Below, piece after piece: positions 35,144-46,418 of a stretch of 64,000 nt of DNA (position 1 is the stretch's first letter; each line of letters begins with the position of its first letter). The notes under the pieces were generated by a model. The model made no database searches. It had not been told where the DNA came from and saw nothing but the letters and a program-made list of their open reading frames with translations. Location: assembly GCA_963555705.1 (NCBI GenBank), contig OY743172.1, positions 23,993,446 through 24,057,445 of the forward strand. The letters are read 5' to 3'. The stretch comes from Ligustrum vulgare. Taxonomy: Eukaryota > Streptophyta > Magnoliopsida > Lamiales > Oleaceae. The position numbers and the translations under genes are program-made.

Positions 35144-36650
35144 TGATGGGTGTCGAATCCAACAAATAATAATGTTTTCTCGCTCTTGTAAAAATAAATT
35201 ACAATAGTGACGAGCAAGGTCGAATCCGCAGGGACTGGTTAGATTTAATTCTTCGAAAAAATTAAAAGCAATGAATTGAAAATAAGGGGGGTTTTGAGTT
35301 TTTGAATATGAAATCAATTTGTAAATAACAAATGCAAAATTAAAATTGTTTAAAATATCAAATTAAATAAATATCCAACCCAATGTATAATTTCAGTAAT
35401 GATTCACGGAATTGATCATAGATGCAAAAATAAAATCCTTTACTCATTCTCTAAATTGGTTATGGTCATTGATACGATCTAACAACCTATCTCTCCTTAC
35501 TTTATCGATAATCAAGAGACGCTCGTTGATTATTTTCCTAATCAATAAACAACCCTAGATACGATCATATGATTTAATTTACCAATTGCATTAATTTCTA
35601 GAGAGATGACCAATTCTAACCAACAAATTCACACGCGTGATTTATTTAAGCTAGATTATATATCTTCATAACATAAGTCAAAAATCAGTCTATAATTAAC
35701 TATGTTATTTGCCACTTGTATTAGAAAACCTAAACAATTACGGATTTAGATTCCTAATTGGCTAAGTATCGTTTTGACAATTAAAACAACGTGCACTTTG
35801 TATTGATCGATCAAAATAACAACTTCAATTCACAATCAAAAGACATATAAATAGAGAATAATTAAAGAAACAAATAAATTTAATTAGATCTCACAATTCT
35901 TGGTGAATCAAAACTTCGAATATCCTTGAACTGGAAAAATAAATTTAGCTATCCATAAACATTTGGAAAATAAAAACTAAAAGAAAAAAAAATAAAAATT
36001 GATATCAAACTCTAGAAATTGACGAAACGTGTTGCAGCCTCCTCTTTCCTCTCCTTTCTTTTTCTTCTTTCTTCTTTCCTTTTTTTTTCTTTCCTCTCTT
36101 TTTTTTTTCCCTTCTCCAACGTCTAGAAGTCTCCACCAAATTCCATCTTTCTTTCCTTTTCTTTTCCTTGAATATTCCCTTGTCTTTCCTTACTTTAATC
36201 TTTTTCAATTATATTTCTTTTCTTTTGTGGTGCCTTCTTTCCTTAAATATATATGTCAACTTTTCTTTCTTCCAATTTAACATATTCCTTTAATCCATTC
36301 TTAGGTCAATGTTGTTCCAATTTTTGGCCCAAGTCTCCTCCAATTGAATTGTGTTGTTGGGCCTTCAAATTTCATCCACCAAAACTGTGTAAAGCCCCTT
36401 AATAATTTGAGACAGCTGACTTCCACAACAATAAGGGGTGCCTACGCCTTATGTCAAGTGCTCCTCGGATTGTGTGCTTTTAAATTTCAAATCTCTTCTT
36501 CCTAATTTGTGATATTTGAGTCAAATTGATCTCAATTCCCCACCTAATTCACAAAACATAAAATATGATTAATATTCAAAGTTTAAGCATTTAAAGTCAT
36601 TGAATTAAGAAGAAGAATCACTAATAAAATAAAAATTATGCACCCTATCA
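35144..36650 (-). repeat. 3' LTR of the Athila/Tat-like element
   Basis: Starts TGATGGGTGTCGAATCC and ends CACCCTATCA. The minus-strand polypurine tract GTGTGAGGGGATT adjoins it at 36651-36663. It includes a long polypyrimidine run (36030-36120). Confidence 0.92.
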
Positions 36651-36663
36651 AATCCCCTCACAC

Positions 36664-38870
36664 TTAGACAATGCTTGTCCTCAAGCATAATCTAGCATCA
36701 AGCTAATGGAATGTACTCTCAGGTCAAATCATAGAAAAGTCTTACCATAGGATTTCTAATATATTACATTGGAGCCACCAATGGTTTTGAATGCAAAGTA
36801 TGGGTCTTAACACCGGTTGTAATGGGGCTTGGGTAAGGTGGGATAAAAAGGATGCATTTTTAGCGATTTTCATTGAAGGAATTATATGAACTTCTTCGTA
36901 AGAACTCACGTAAGATTCATGTACTTCAATCATATCACTCCATACCCCAGTGTAGTTTATATCCTTTCACCTCTCGTGAGTATCCCCTCAACAACTATCA
37001 ATGAATTACAATATGGGTGTTAATTTCAATCAACTTGAAGGAACGAAATATAGACCAAGCAATTCAAACCGCTCATAAGCACATGTAATGAGAGTAAACA
37101 CCCTCACAGGGTATTTCTCTCTTCGTACAAAGTATATAAGGGTAAGAATTTTCACTCAGCTCACTGCATGGAGAATTCATTGCCACAGACTGCTCAGATG
37201 TCATGATCGGAGCTAACAACAACACAAGTGCAAAGTAAAGGTCTTTATTTGGTTGCAACAGGGCTTCGAGTTAGGTAGGATAAAAGGAAAATATTTAGAC
37301 TAAGTCGAAAGGAGAGTTCACAAGCTGATTCATTTCAAAACAATATCTCTTCCTCCACCTTTCAATATGATTTTTCCATAATTCCCTAACATCCAATCGA
37401 TTCAGCCCTTGACTTTTATTATGCACGTAGGGTTTATTCTCTTCACAGGATTTTATTTTTATTTTTTTATAACCCCATTATCACTTAAACATTGAATAGC
37501 ACAAAGTGAAAGCTCCCATTTTTCTGAAGCTAAGACTGTCTCATACTTCTCAATTAATACAAGCTTGTGAACTTCCTCTCTTGTGGGTTCAAGATAGAGG
37601 TTACATGAAAGAACGGGAATCCATGGCTTGTAGCGTGGCAACAAAATCCCAAAGACAGGTTAAAACTCAAAGAGGCTTCTATTGGTACATGTATCATGGT
37701 AGGCTCTTTAAGAAGGCCAAATTGGGTTTCACCTAATGCCTTTACTATATTTTGCACTTGAGTCAAGAAACTACAATGGTATGCACAAGAGAGCACATCC
37801 AAGAACAAACTAACCATGCAGGACACACATCAAAGAATAAGAGCTTAATATAAAAATAAAAACAGCTCAAAAGCTCACGAATTGCGGTTTATATGTGTTG
37901 ATCCCATCTATTTATGAGATAAAGGTCATTGCTTGGTCCTGGTTTCAAACTCAGATTAATGCTAAAAAGAGTGGAGTTAGGTCAATCGGAGTGGTGTTAC
38001 AACACATCAACTTTGGTTTGACTCAATTAGGTATAGATTGCAACTCGACTACTTTATCCCCCAACATTTCTTTCACATCACAATTCTTTGATTGTCAATG
38101 TTTGTTATTCTCAACCAAAATAATTTGAAGCTCAAGTGAATAAACCCATATATTTCTTCAATGCAAGGTTCAAGAGAATGGAATATCAGCAAGGAATAGG
38201 AGTTCTCATGGCTTGTATCGTGGTTTATTTTCAACAAAAAGGCTATGGCTCAAAAGTGGCATATTTCAAGGTAGGCATTTTGAGAAAGCTAAATTTGACT
38301 TCACCTAAGTGTCCATACTTATTTAGTGCATTCAATTACCAAGAGGTATCTCAACATGCATAACAGAGCAAGTTCTAGAAGAGATCAACTACACATGACA
38401 ATCACACAATCAAAGGAATAGAGCATAGCGTAGTGTATATTTATTAATGCTCAAGAGGCTCAAAATCTCATAAAATAGGGTTAATGTGCATCAAATCCCA
38501 CACACCCTTCATTCAACCCACCATTAAGAGCAATCAATCTAGTGCAATAAACTAAAATTCAACAACTCGTGTCATTCCCCACTATGCCTCAATTCATCTC
38601 AATAATGCACAATAATTCAGATCATAAAGGACAAGTATCCGTATAATCACAAATTGGGGATGAGAATTTTCAAAAATTTCTTTGAAAAATAGGGCAAACA
38701 TAGAATATAATAGAAATTGAGGTGCAAATAAAATGAATCATATTTCACAAACCAAGCAAAGCACATTCAAAACCTTCCCCCACACTTAAACCATACATTT
38801 TCCTCAATGTAAAAAGTAAAAACTATAAATAAAAAGAATAAAGATCTCCCCTGAAATCTGCCTGGTTCTC
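36664..38870 (-). other. Internal non-coding part of the Athila/Tat-like element
   Basis: No coding sequence recognised. Diverged duplicated blocks occur, for example around 37625-37735 and 38205-38310 (GGCTTGTA(G/T)CGTGG... AAATT(G/T)G(A/G)(C/T)TTCACCTAA). Confidence 0.55.
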
Positions 38871-39312
38871 TTTTGCGTGCAGGTGACTGAATATCATCCA
38901 GAGTTGTTCGGGTTTCATCACTGCGAGCCTGTTGTGCGGATTATCTTGTACTTCCGCGACTGATTTGAGACCATATTTCTTTGCCCATGATGCAAAATTG
39001 ATGGCGGTTGATGCTTGAATTCATGTGAGTGGAAGAAAAAGAAAGAGAATTGGAGTTGTGGGGAAAAAGGGTAGGCGAGTGTGTTTCTGGGGTTGGGCTA
39101 TTTGTGAGTTGTGGGAGGTGGAGATGGTGGTGGGCTTGGTTGAAGGTTGAGAGAAGAAGGTGGAGGTTGCGGTTTGTTGATGAAGATGATGGTGGAAGAT
39201 GGAGATTGAGGCTGGAGAAGATGAGGGAGAGGGGAAGTGGATTGGTGTTGGGAAGGAGAGAGAGTCGTAAGGGTTGTGTCTGATTTTCGAATTTTTTTTT
39301 TTTTTTTTTTTA

Positions 39313-39510
39313 GCCTTGTCTGTAATCCGAGATGCACTTTAGGTAAGGCGTGGGCACGCCTTATTCCAAGTTGTGAACACAGAACTTGTAACCCGAGATG
39401 CTCTTTGGGTAAGGTGTGGGCATGCCTTATTCCAAGTTGTGAACAATGACCTTGTAATCCGAGATGCACTTTGGTTAAGGCGTGGGCACGCCTTATTCCA
39501 ATATTCTTTC
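39313..39510. repeat. Three 66-bp tandem repeats, each with a hairpin
   Basis: AAGGCGTGGGCACGCCTT (39345-39362), its compensated variant AAGGTGTGGGCATGCCTT (39411-39428) and AAGGCGTGGGCACGCCTT again (39477-39494) are exactly 66 bp apart. The middle copy keeps pairing because both arms changed. Confidence 0.93.
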
Positions 39511-39766
39511 AATCCATTGTATTCTTCATAGAGCGTGCCCACATCCTAATGAAGATTCATATCTGCCCAAAAATCAAAATCATTTCAATTTCACTAAAAA
39601 AAAATATGGATATCATGAAACAAATAATAGTAAATAAGTGAAAACAAAAATAAAAACAAAATTAAAAATAAAAATAAAATTTATTGCTCAAACTAAAGAA
39701 AAACTCGGGTTGCCTCCCGGAAGCGCTTATTTTAAAGTCATTACCTTGACTCTCCTCGTAAGCACT

Positions 39767-40231
39767 TCATGGCACTCTAAATATAGCTTTTGATGCCTTG
39801 CATATTTTGTTTATTTTGACTTTTCTCCACTCTTCATTTGTTCGAAACACTTGTAATTTACCACTTCCAATGTCATGGGGCTTGCCTATTCTATCCAGTT
39901 CAAACTCAACAATGTAGACTTGCACTTCCTCAAAGGGCTTAATCACAAAATCAATTATTGGATAGCCAGTGAAGTTGAGAAAATTTGATTTGATCTCTTT
40001 CTCATTAATTTTCACTTCCCCATGTGATTCTTGTGTGATTAAATTGTCATTCTCTTCAAGCTCATCTCCATCAGTTAATGTCTCCTCGGATTGAATGACC
40101 AATCCAAAATTTGAATCCATGGGCAACGACAAGTTTTTCATGTTCATTCCCAATAGTGGATTAACAATGGTTTGTGAAGGAAACTTGCCTTGAGATTCCA
40201 ATATGCTCACAGTTGATGCCAATTGACTCAC
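39767..40231 (-). pseudogene. Gag-downstream ORF of the Athila/Tat-like element
   Basis: 154 codons, not recognised as protease or RT. It lies in the position of the gag/protease linker, directly after the zinc-knuckle ORF (40268-40750). It contains acidic stretches (EETLTDGDELEENDN). Probably a remnant of the polyprotein. Confidence 0.5.
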
Positions 40232-40267
40232 TTGATTCTCCGAGTTCTTAATCCCCGCCCTTGTCTC

Positions 40268-40750
40268 CTATTGAAATTGTTGTGTATTAATTGCAAGTGA
40301 TTTAACAATTTCTTCTAGAGATATACTTGAAGTTGAAGAAAATTGTTGTGGTTGAGGAGTAGGCTGTCTAGGCTGAAATTGCTGGAACTGTTGGAATTGT
40401 GATCTTGTTTGATAACTGAAGTTTGGATGATCCCTCCATCCTGGGTTGTAACGATTTGAATAGGGATCATACTTTGTTTGAGGTGGGCCTAGCAATCTTC
40501 CAACTGTATTAGCCTGCTCAAATGAATCTTCTTGAAGAGTAGGACATGTGTAAGTTGGATAAATGGTGGCAGCACAAATTCCACATTCTTTAACCTGTTG
40601 CATATTTCCTACAGCCATTTGTTGAACAAGAGAGGTAAGATTTGCTATTTGATTTTCAAGATATGATACATTTACTTCATTCACCCTTTTCACAGGGGTG
40701 TCTTTTCTGAATCCAAATTGTTGAGTGTTAGCAGCCATGATGGAGATCAA
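40268..40750 (-). pseudogene. Truncated gag with altered zinc knuckle
   Basis: Reads MAANTQQFGFRKDTPVKRVN, a hallmark of Athila gag C-terminal parts, then YLENQIANLTSLVQQMAVG and a cysteine motif CGICAATIYPTYTC. In intact relatives this knuckle has a His, here Tyr. A Gln/Phe-rich tail follows. The larger N-terminal gag domain is missing upstream. Confidence 0.75.
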
Positions 40751-40824
40751 ATCACTGGATGAGGAGTCAATTGAGCATACAATGAATAAAATAAAAATGA
40801 AAAATTAAATCTATTTGAAACCAG

Positions 40825-40842
40825 TCCCCGGCAACGGCGCCA
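40825..40842 (-). promoter_or_regulatory. tRNA-Asp primer binding site
   Basis: The minus strand reads TGGCGCCGTTGCCGGGGA, a perfect Athila/Tat-type primer site, six bases from the LTR. Confidence 0.93.
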
Positions 40843-40848
40843 AAAATT

Positions 40849-42355
40849 CGATGGGTGTCGAATCCAACAAATAATAATGTTTTCTCGCTCTTGTCAAAAT
40901 AAATTGCAATAGTGGTGAGCAAGGTCGAATCCACAGGGACTGGTTAGATTTAATTCTTCGAAAAAATTAAAAGCAATGAATTGAAAATAAGGGGGGTTTT
41001 GAGTTTTTGAATGTGAAATCAATTTGTAAATAACAAATGCGAAATTAAAATTGTTGAAAATATCAAATTAAATAAATATCCAGCCCAAGGTATAATTTCA
41101 GTAATGATTCACGGAATTGATCATAGATGCAAAAATAAAATCTTGTACTCATTCTCTAAATTGGTTATGGTCATTGATACGATCTAACAACCTATCTCTC
41201 CTTACTTTATCGATAATCAAGAGACGCTCGTTGATTATTTCCCTAATCAATAAACAACCCTAGATACGATCATATGATTTAAGTTACCAATTGCATTAAT
41301 TTCTAGAGAGATGACCAATTCTAACCAACAAATTCACACGCGTGATTTATTTAAGCTAGGTTATATATCTTCATAACATAAGTCAAAAATCAGTCTATAA
41401 TTAACTATGTTATTTGCCACTTGTATTAGAAAACCTAAACAATTACGGATTTAGATTCCTAATTGGCTAAGTATCGTTTTGACAATTAAAACAACGTGCA
41501 CTTTGTATTGATCAATCAAACTAACAACTTCAATTCACAATCAAAAGACATATAAATAGAGAATAATTAAAGAAACAAATAAATTTAATTAGATCTCACA
41601 ATTCTTGGTGAATCAAAACTTCGAATATCCTTGAACTGGAAAAATAAATTTAGCTATCCATAAACATTTGGAAAATAAAAACTAAAAGAAAAAATAATAA
41701 AAATTGATATCAAACTCTAGAAATTGACGAAACGTGTTGCAGCCTCCTCTTTCCTCTCCTTTCTTTTTCTTCTTTCTTCTTTCCTTTTTTTTTTCTTTCC
41801 TCTCTTTTTTTTTCCCTTCTCCAACATCCAGAAGTCTCCACCAAATTCCATCTTTCTTTCCTTTTCTTTTCCTTGAATATTCCCTTGTCTTTCCTTACTT
41901 TAATCTTTTTCAATTATATTTCTTTTCTTTTGTGGTGCCTTCTTTCCTTAAATATATATGTCAAATTTTCTTTCTTCCAATTTAACATATTCCTTTAATC
42001 CATTCTTAGGTCAATGTTGTTCCAATTTTTGGCCCAAGTCTCCTCCAATTGAATTGTGTTGTTGGGCCTTCAAATTTCATCCACCAAAACTGTGTAAAGC
42101 CCCTTAATAATTTGAGACAGCTGACTTCCACAACAATAAGGGGTGCCCACGCCTTATGTCAAGTGCTCCTCGGATTGTGTGCTTTTAAATTTCAAATCTC
42201 TTCTTCCTAATTTGTGATATTTGAGTCAAATTGATCTCAATTCCCCACCTAATTCACAAAACATAAAATATGATTAATATTCAAAGTTTAAGCATTTAAA
42301 GTCATTGAATTAAGAAGAAGAATCACTAATAAAACAACAATTATGCACCCTATCA
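40849..42355 (-). repeat. 5' LTR of the Athila/Tat-like element
   Basis: Same 1,507-bp length as the other LTR. Its first base pair is mutated (CGATGGG for TGATGGG). Ends CACCCTATCA, followed by ATACT. Confidence 0.92.
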
Positions 42356-42360
42356 ATACT

Positions 42361-42935
42361 CGTCGAAATCGATATTTTAAATAGCAACTTTCATGCATCG
42401 CACGAAAGAAATACTAGTTACTAGTAATTTTAGAAGTAAAAACGTCTGTGTTTCACAGTGAATACAAATCATACGAACAAACACAAAAATTTGAAGGCAA
42501 AAGCAGATTTCTAAAAAGCGTGACAAGGTGACGAAGTTGAGCATCACGTTTAAGCGCACTTAGGTGCCTAAAACGCAGCAATGCTCGAGCGAAGCGTGAC
42601 GAAGCGACGATACCAAACTTTAAGCCTAAAATGCGCCAAAGCATAAGCATAAGCGAACTTTTTAGAACAATGGACTAAAGTCAATTTCGCATTTCCCTCC
42701 CATAAAAAAATTGTTGCATATATTTTTCTTTTATTAAGCCCTTTTTATTGGGATTAAACAATAAAAATTAATAAAATATATGACTAAAAAGTAATGAATC
42801 TTATGAGATATATGATTAAATTAATTGTTGATTTTTCAAGACAAAAAATTAAATGTTAATTTCCGCTTGATGATTTCAGTTTAGACAAAGAAAATCAAAT
42901 TTAATTTCCACATAACGAGAGCTAAGTCTTTAAGG
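42361..42935. other. Intergenic stretch with GCG-rich short repeat
   Basis: 42500-42660 contains related GCGTGAC(A/G)A(A/G)G and AAGCGCACTTAGGTGCC motifs, suggesting an old unclassified MITE or SINE. Otherwise AT-rich and without genes. Confidence 0.4.
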
Positions 42936-42939
42936 CTAT

Positions 42940-43310
42940 GTTTGGAAGATCAAGTTGATAAGCTAGTCGATAGCTGATAGCTGAAAAACTAATTGAGAGC
43001 TGATCGGATAACTGATAAGCTAGTTGATTAAAATAGAAGTGTTTGGGAAAAGTAATTGAAAAGCTAACTCAGAAATACAAAATGTCATAAAAGAAAAATA
43101 TATTTTAAATACCCTAATGGCATGGGGGTGTAATTTAAAATAAATAAATAAAGAGGCTAAAAATGAAATAAAAAAAGAAAAGCTTATAAAAGAAGCTTTT
43201 GAGATAATCTCATCAACCAAACGGTGCTTATTTTAGTAGATGAAGCTTACAAGCTCTTCAAATAAGCTATAAGCTAGCTCATTTAGCTTACCAAACTTAC
43301 TCTTAACCAC
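42940..43310. mobile_element. Possible hAT-type MITE
   Basis: Left TATGTTTGGAAGATCAAGTT and right AGCTTACCAAACTTA are imperfect inverted ends enclosing AT-rich sequence with repeated AGCTGATAGCT/AAGCTAGT motifs. The target duplication was not resolved. Confidence 0.45.
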
Positions 43311-43431
43311 GTGAGAGCATTTCAAACAAACTCTATAAACTTAAAATACTCTTTAATTTGGAGAGAATACTTTTAAAATTATACTCCAATAAACTCTTTA
43401 ATTAACATTTTAATTTAGAGAATGAGTTTTA

Positions 43432-43473
43432 CTCTCCAAATTTGGAGAGTCAAAACTCTCCAAATTTGGAGAG
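43432..43473. repeat. Two CTCTCCAAATTTGGAGAG palindromes
   Basis: Two perfect 18-bp palindromes start at 43432 and 43456, 24 bp apart. Confidence 0.93.
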
Positions 43474-43745
43474 CCAAACTCACACTCTATTACTGAATGC
43501 ATTCAAAGATTTTCAATTTTCAATGCTCCACACATTAACTTTATTCATACTCTTTTTTCAAAACTTTTTTTTTTCCTTCTTATACCCATTTACAATCACA
43601 CATTCACACAATAAAACACACATAAAAAAAAAAAAAAAAAAAAAATTCATACTTTTCAACCACACATTCTCCAAAAATCAATATTCAAAAAATCAATTTC
43701 TTTTTTAAACGTGCATAAACATGGGCTAAATATTTGATTTAACAT

Positions 43746-43900
43746 CTGTTTGGTAAACAAAATAAACGGTTTATAAACTACACAATTCCTCAAATCATTT
43801 TTTAATAACACATATTTTCTCTCTCCACTTTTTAACCACGTATTTTATCTTAAAATTATAAATAAATTAGTTTATAAACTACTATAATGTTACCAAACAT
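43746..43900. mobile_element. MITE family copy A
   Basis: Starts CTGTTTGGTAAAC and ends ATGTTACCAAACAT, with GGTTTATAAACTACACAAT near the left and TTTATAAACTAC near the right. Related copies occur at 56930-57065 and, reversed, at 62287-62456. Confidence 0.7.
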
Positions 43901-44153
43901 AAGCTAAAAGTTTGGGTTTGTAAGAGTGTTTAAAAGTTAATTTACAATAAATACTTTTAATTTGTAATTAATCCCTTATCTTAGCACACACTTCTAATAG
44001 AAACAATTAAGCTTTAGCTTTTTATCTGAGAAAAAATAGTTTATCAAGATATATTTAGAAATAAAATTTTCTTTGAAAATAATTTTACTATTATGAGTCA
44101 AAGTTTTGCGATTGTGAAAATAATTATTAGATGAGGTAATTTAACATGATATC

Positions 44154-44155
<2 letters not shown>

Positions 44156-44205
<50 letters not shown>
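44156..44205. repeat. (AT)n microsatellite
   Basis: About 24 AT repeats, 150 bp from the end of the pararetroviral sequence. Confidence 0.95.
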
Positions 44206-44208
<3 letters not shown>

Positions 44209-44348
44209 TTCAAGTCTCGTCATCATCGGGGGTTTTATGGTTTTAGCCATACAAAACATGTAATTCTTTACAATGGTCATCTTTTGCAAATTGTCTAAAT
44301 TACCCTTAATGAAGTTGGTTATTTACTTTGCAAATTTTGTCCCTAAAT

Positions 44349-44759
44349 TTAATTTGGTTGATTTAATTCAATACTTCTTATTATATTCATATTTTTTAAT
44401 CTTTTAAGTTCTTCTAAAAATGTTCTATATTGTGATAACTTTTTAAAAGATTTGGGATGACCATTTTTAGTTATATATCCTAATGTTATTCCTTCTGAAA
44501 CTTCTTCTTCTATTACTTCGTATTTTTCTATAATTTTATGAACTGTATTTATATTCTTTGTTGTTTCAACAGAATTAAATTCTATTCTATTTAGGATAGC
44601 ATAATCAATATCTTCGTATATTTCTTTTAATTTAGATTATCCAACATAATGTATATTTTTAGATTTTTCAACAATAGCTAATAAAAATGAAATTTCTTTA
44701 TCACTTAAATATAGTTTATGATCACGGTTATTAGATGTTGATGTTTGTGAAGTATTCAT
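44349..44759 (-). pseudogene. Small ORF e downstream of the promoter (caulimovirid)
   Basis: 136 codons from ATG at 44759 with one internal TAA near 44640. Begins MNTSQTSTSNNRDHK and is otherwise Lys/Glu/Ile-rich. The ATG lies three bases past the stop of the preceding ORF. Function unknown. Confidence 0.5.
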
Positions 44760-44762
44760 AGA

Positions 44763-44984
44763 TTATTGGGTTGATAAATTATTATACAAAATTTTCTGGT
44801 ATAAATTCATTCTTTGATCTAGTAAAATACAATAATCTGCAATATATTGTTCGTATTTTTCTAAAAGTTTATTATATTCTGCAAAAGATATGTTTTTATT
44901 TTCCATTTGATATTTAATATCGTCCATTTTATCTTTTAATTTTTCTAAAAGATTATCTAGTCCTTCTATTGTATATCCTGGCAT
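44763..44984 (-). CDS. Small ORF d, 73 aa, paralogue of ORF c (caulimovirid)
   Basis: Begins MPGYTIEGLDNLLEKLKDKM, predicted helical/coiled-coil. Its ATG directly abuts the stop of the preceding ORF (TAAATG). Its start is clearly related to ORF c, so the two arose by duplication. No function recognised; small coiled-coil proteins of caulimovirids serve in aphid transmission or virion association, but that is only an analogy. Confidence 0.55.
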   Translation of the reverse strand: MPGYTIEGLDNLLEKLKDKMDDIKYQMENKNISFAEYNKLLEKYEQYIADYCILLDQRMNLYQKILYNNLSTQ

Positions 44985-45203
44985 TTAGGTTTGGACTGTG
45001 TTTGTTACTATTTTATTTTCTAAATCTATTTTAAGTTGTAATATATCAGAATAATCTATAATGTATTGATCATGGTTTTCTAAAAGTATATAATATTGTT
45101 CAGATGATTCATCTATATCTATTAATTGAGATATAATGTTATCTATTTTTTCCATTATCCTATCTAACAAATTGTCTAATCCTTCAATTGTATATCCAGA
45201 CAT
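44985..45203 (-). CDS. Small ORF c, 72 aa from its internal ATG (caulimovirid)
   Basis: Reads MSGYTIEGLDNLLDRIMEKI and shares GYTIEGLDNLL and a later YEQYI/HDQYI-like block with ORF d. The frame is open upstream to 45251, but the MSGY start is chosen because it aligns with the MPGY start of ORF d. Confidence 0.55.
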   Translation of the reverse strand: MSGYTIEGLDNLLDRIMEKIDNIISQLIDIDESSEQYYILLENHDQYIIDYSDILQLKIDLENKIVTNTVQT

Positions 45204-45226
45204 TATAAACACAAAGATAAATAATT

Positions 45227-45602
45227 TATAAAGTTTCAAGTAATTTTTCAAACTCTATCAGTGTCTGAGAGTTGATGATATCTATGTCAACCATAATATC
45301 TATGCTTGGTTCAAATGATATATTATATTTCGAAATACTTTTCTTTCTCTTTTCTAATTTATCAATTATATCTTGAATATCATGTATTATTATAGATCTT
45401 ACAGTACCTCTAGCAAAGTTTTCTATTAAATTTTCTTTAAAACTTTTTAATATCTCTTGTGATGCATAGAGTTGCTCTTAGTACCCTATTTTATCAATTT
45501 CATTTTCATATTCAATACCTTTTTTACTTTTGATATTCTTTTTAACTTTATATGGACCTCTCTTAGATCTAGGTTTTTTCATATAATTGCTTTCATTCAT
45601 GA
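45227..45602 (-). pseudogene. Small ORF b (caulimovirid)
   Basis: About 125 codons from ATG at 45602 with one internal stop near 45478. The start is basic (MKKPRSKRGPYKVKKNIKSK). Function unknown; the basic N-terminus suggests nucleic-acid binding. Confidence 0.45.
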
Positions 45603-45613
45603 TATTAAGATTT

Positions 45614-45966
45614 TCAAAAACTGGTAAAGAAAGATTCATCTCTTCCATCACTGTCATAATCTATTACAGGATTATAATCATTATCACTACTAAACACATA
45701 TCCTAAATATAATTCATTATTTATTTCAGTATTATTACTATCAAGCCAAAAATAAATAATCGATTTTGTAATTTCTAATCCTAATATTCTTTTTAATGTT
45801 GGAAAGATAGCTAACAAGCATGGCATATAGACATGATATAACTTTTTTATTTCATTATTTGGTCTAGTAAACTGTTTATGCATGAATAAAGGTTCAATTA
45901 TGCTATGATATTCATCATTATAAGGACTGTTTTGATAATTAAATTTAACAATTCTGAATTATGACA
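45614..45966 (-). pseudogene. Small ORF a (caulimovirid)
   Basis: Open from 45883 (MHKQFTRPNNEIKKLYHVYM) and probably from an earlier ATG near 45966 followed by an in-frame stop. Ends SDGRDESFFTSF. Not recognised. Confidence 0.45.
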
Positions 45967-46418
45967 TGTTAAAAGCTCTTCTTCCTCCTAATTCCGTAAA
46001 GATAGATATATTAAGAACACTAACATCTTTTCCCGTTCTCAGTACCTTTATATTTTCCTTCTATTGTTAGTGACCTTCAGGCTTATAGGTTTCTGCTCCG
46101 CACCCTCCAATGGCTTCCTGCCTTCACGGGTTATTAGCTAAACTTGGATGCCTTCAATGTATAACTCTTAAGATGGAAAATATTTTAGGACAGAGTGTAG
46201 GGATTTTCTTAATAATATATCTTCTTTTTGGAAATAAGATTTAGAAGACAAGAATTTAGAAACTCATCATAATATGATAAGTAAATTGAGATTTTATTGA
46301 TAATATGAAGATTGACAAAGTATTGGTATGAGAATTTTTCAAAAACAGAAGATTTTTGGCTTTCTCACAAACTAAGTGTTCAAGAGAGTTTTGTCTTTCA
46401 ACTAGCCCGGAGGCCTCT

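Larger units (their letters stand above)
35144..42355 (-). mobile_element. Complete non-autonomous Athila/Tat-like gypsy element (7.2 kb)
   Basis: Two LTRs of 1,507 bp flank a 4.2-kb internal region. The target duplication ATACT is perfect (35139-35143, 42356-42360). The tRNA-Asp primer site at 40825-40842 fixes the minus orientation. Only gag-derived ORFs remain; no protease motif, RT or integrase is present. The LTRs look about 98% identical by eye, so the insertion is recent. Confidence 0.93.

Noticed and set aside
36005..36280. Lys/Glu-rich and Phe/Pro-rich ORFs in the LTR (also at 41710)
   Set aside because: Produced by a polypyrimidine tract in both LTR copies.
39029..39283. Trp/Arg/Gly-rich ORF
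   Set aside because: Low-complexity G-rich sequence inside a non-autonomous element; no homology and no conserved start.
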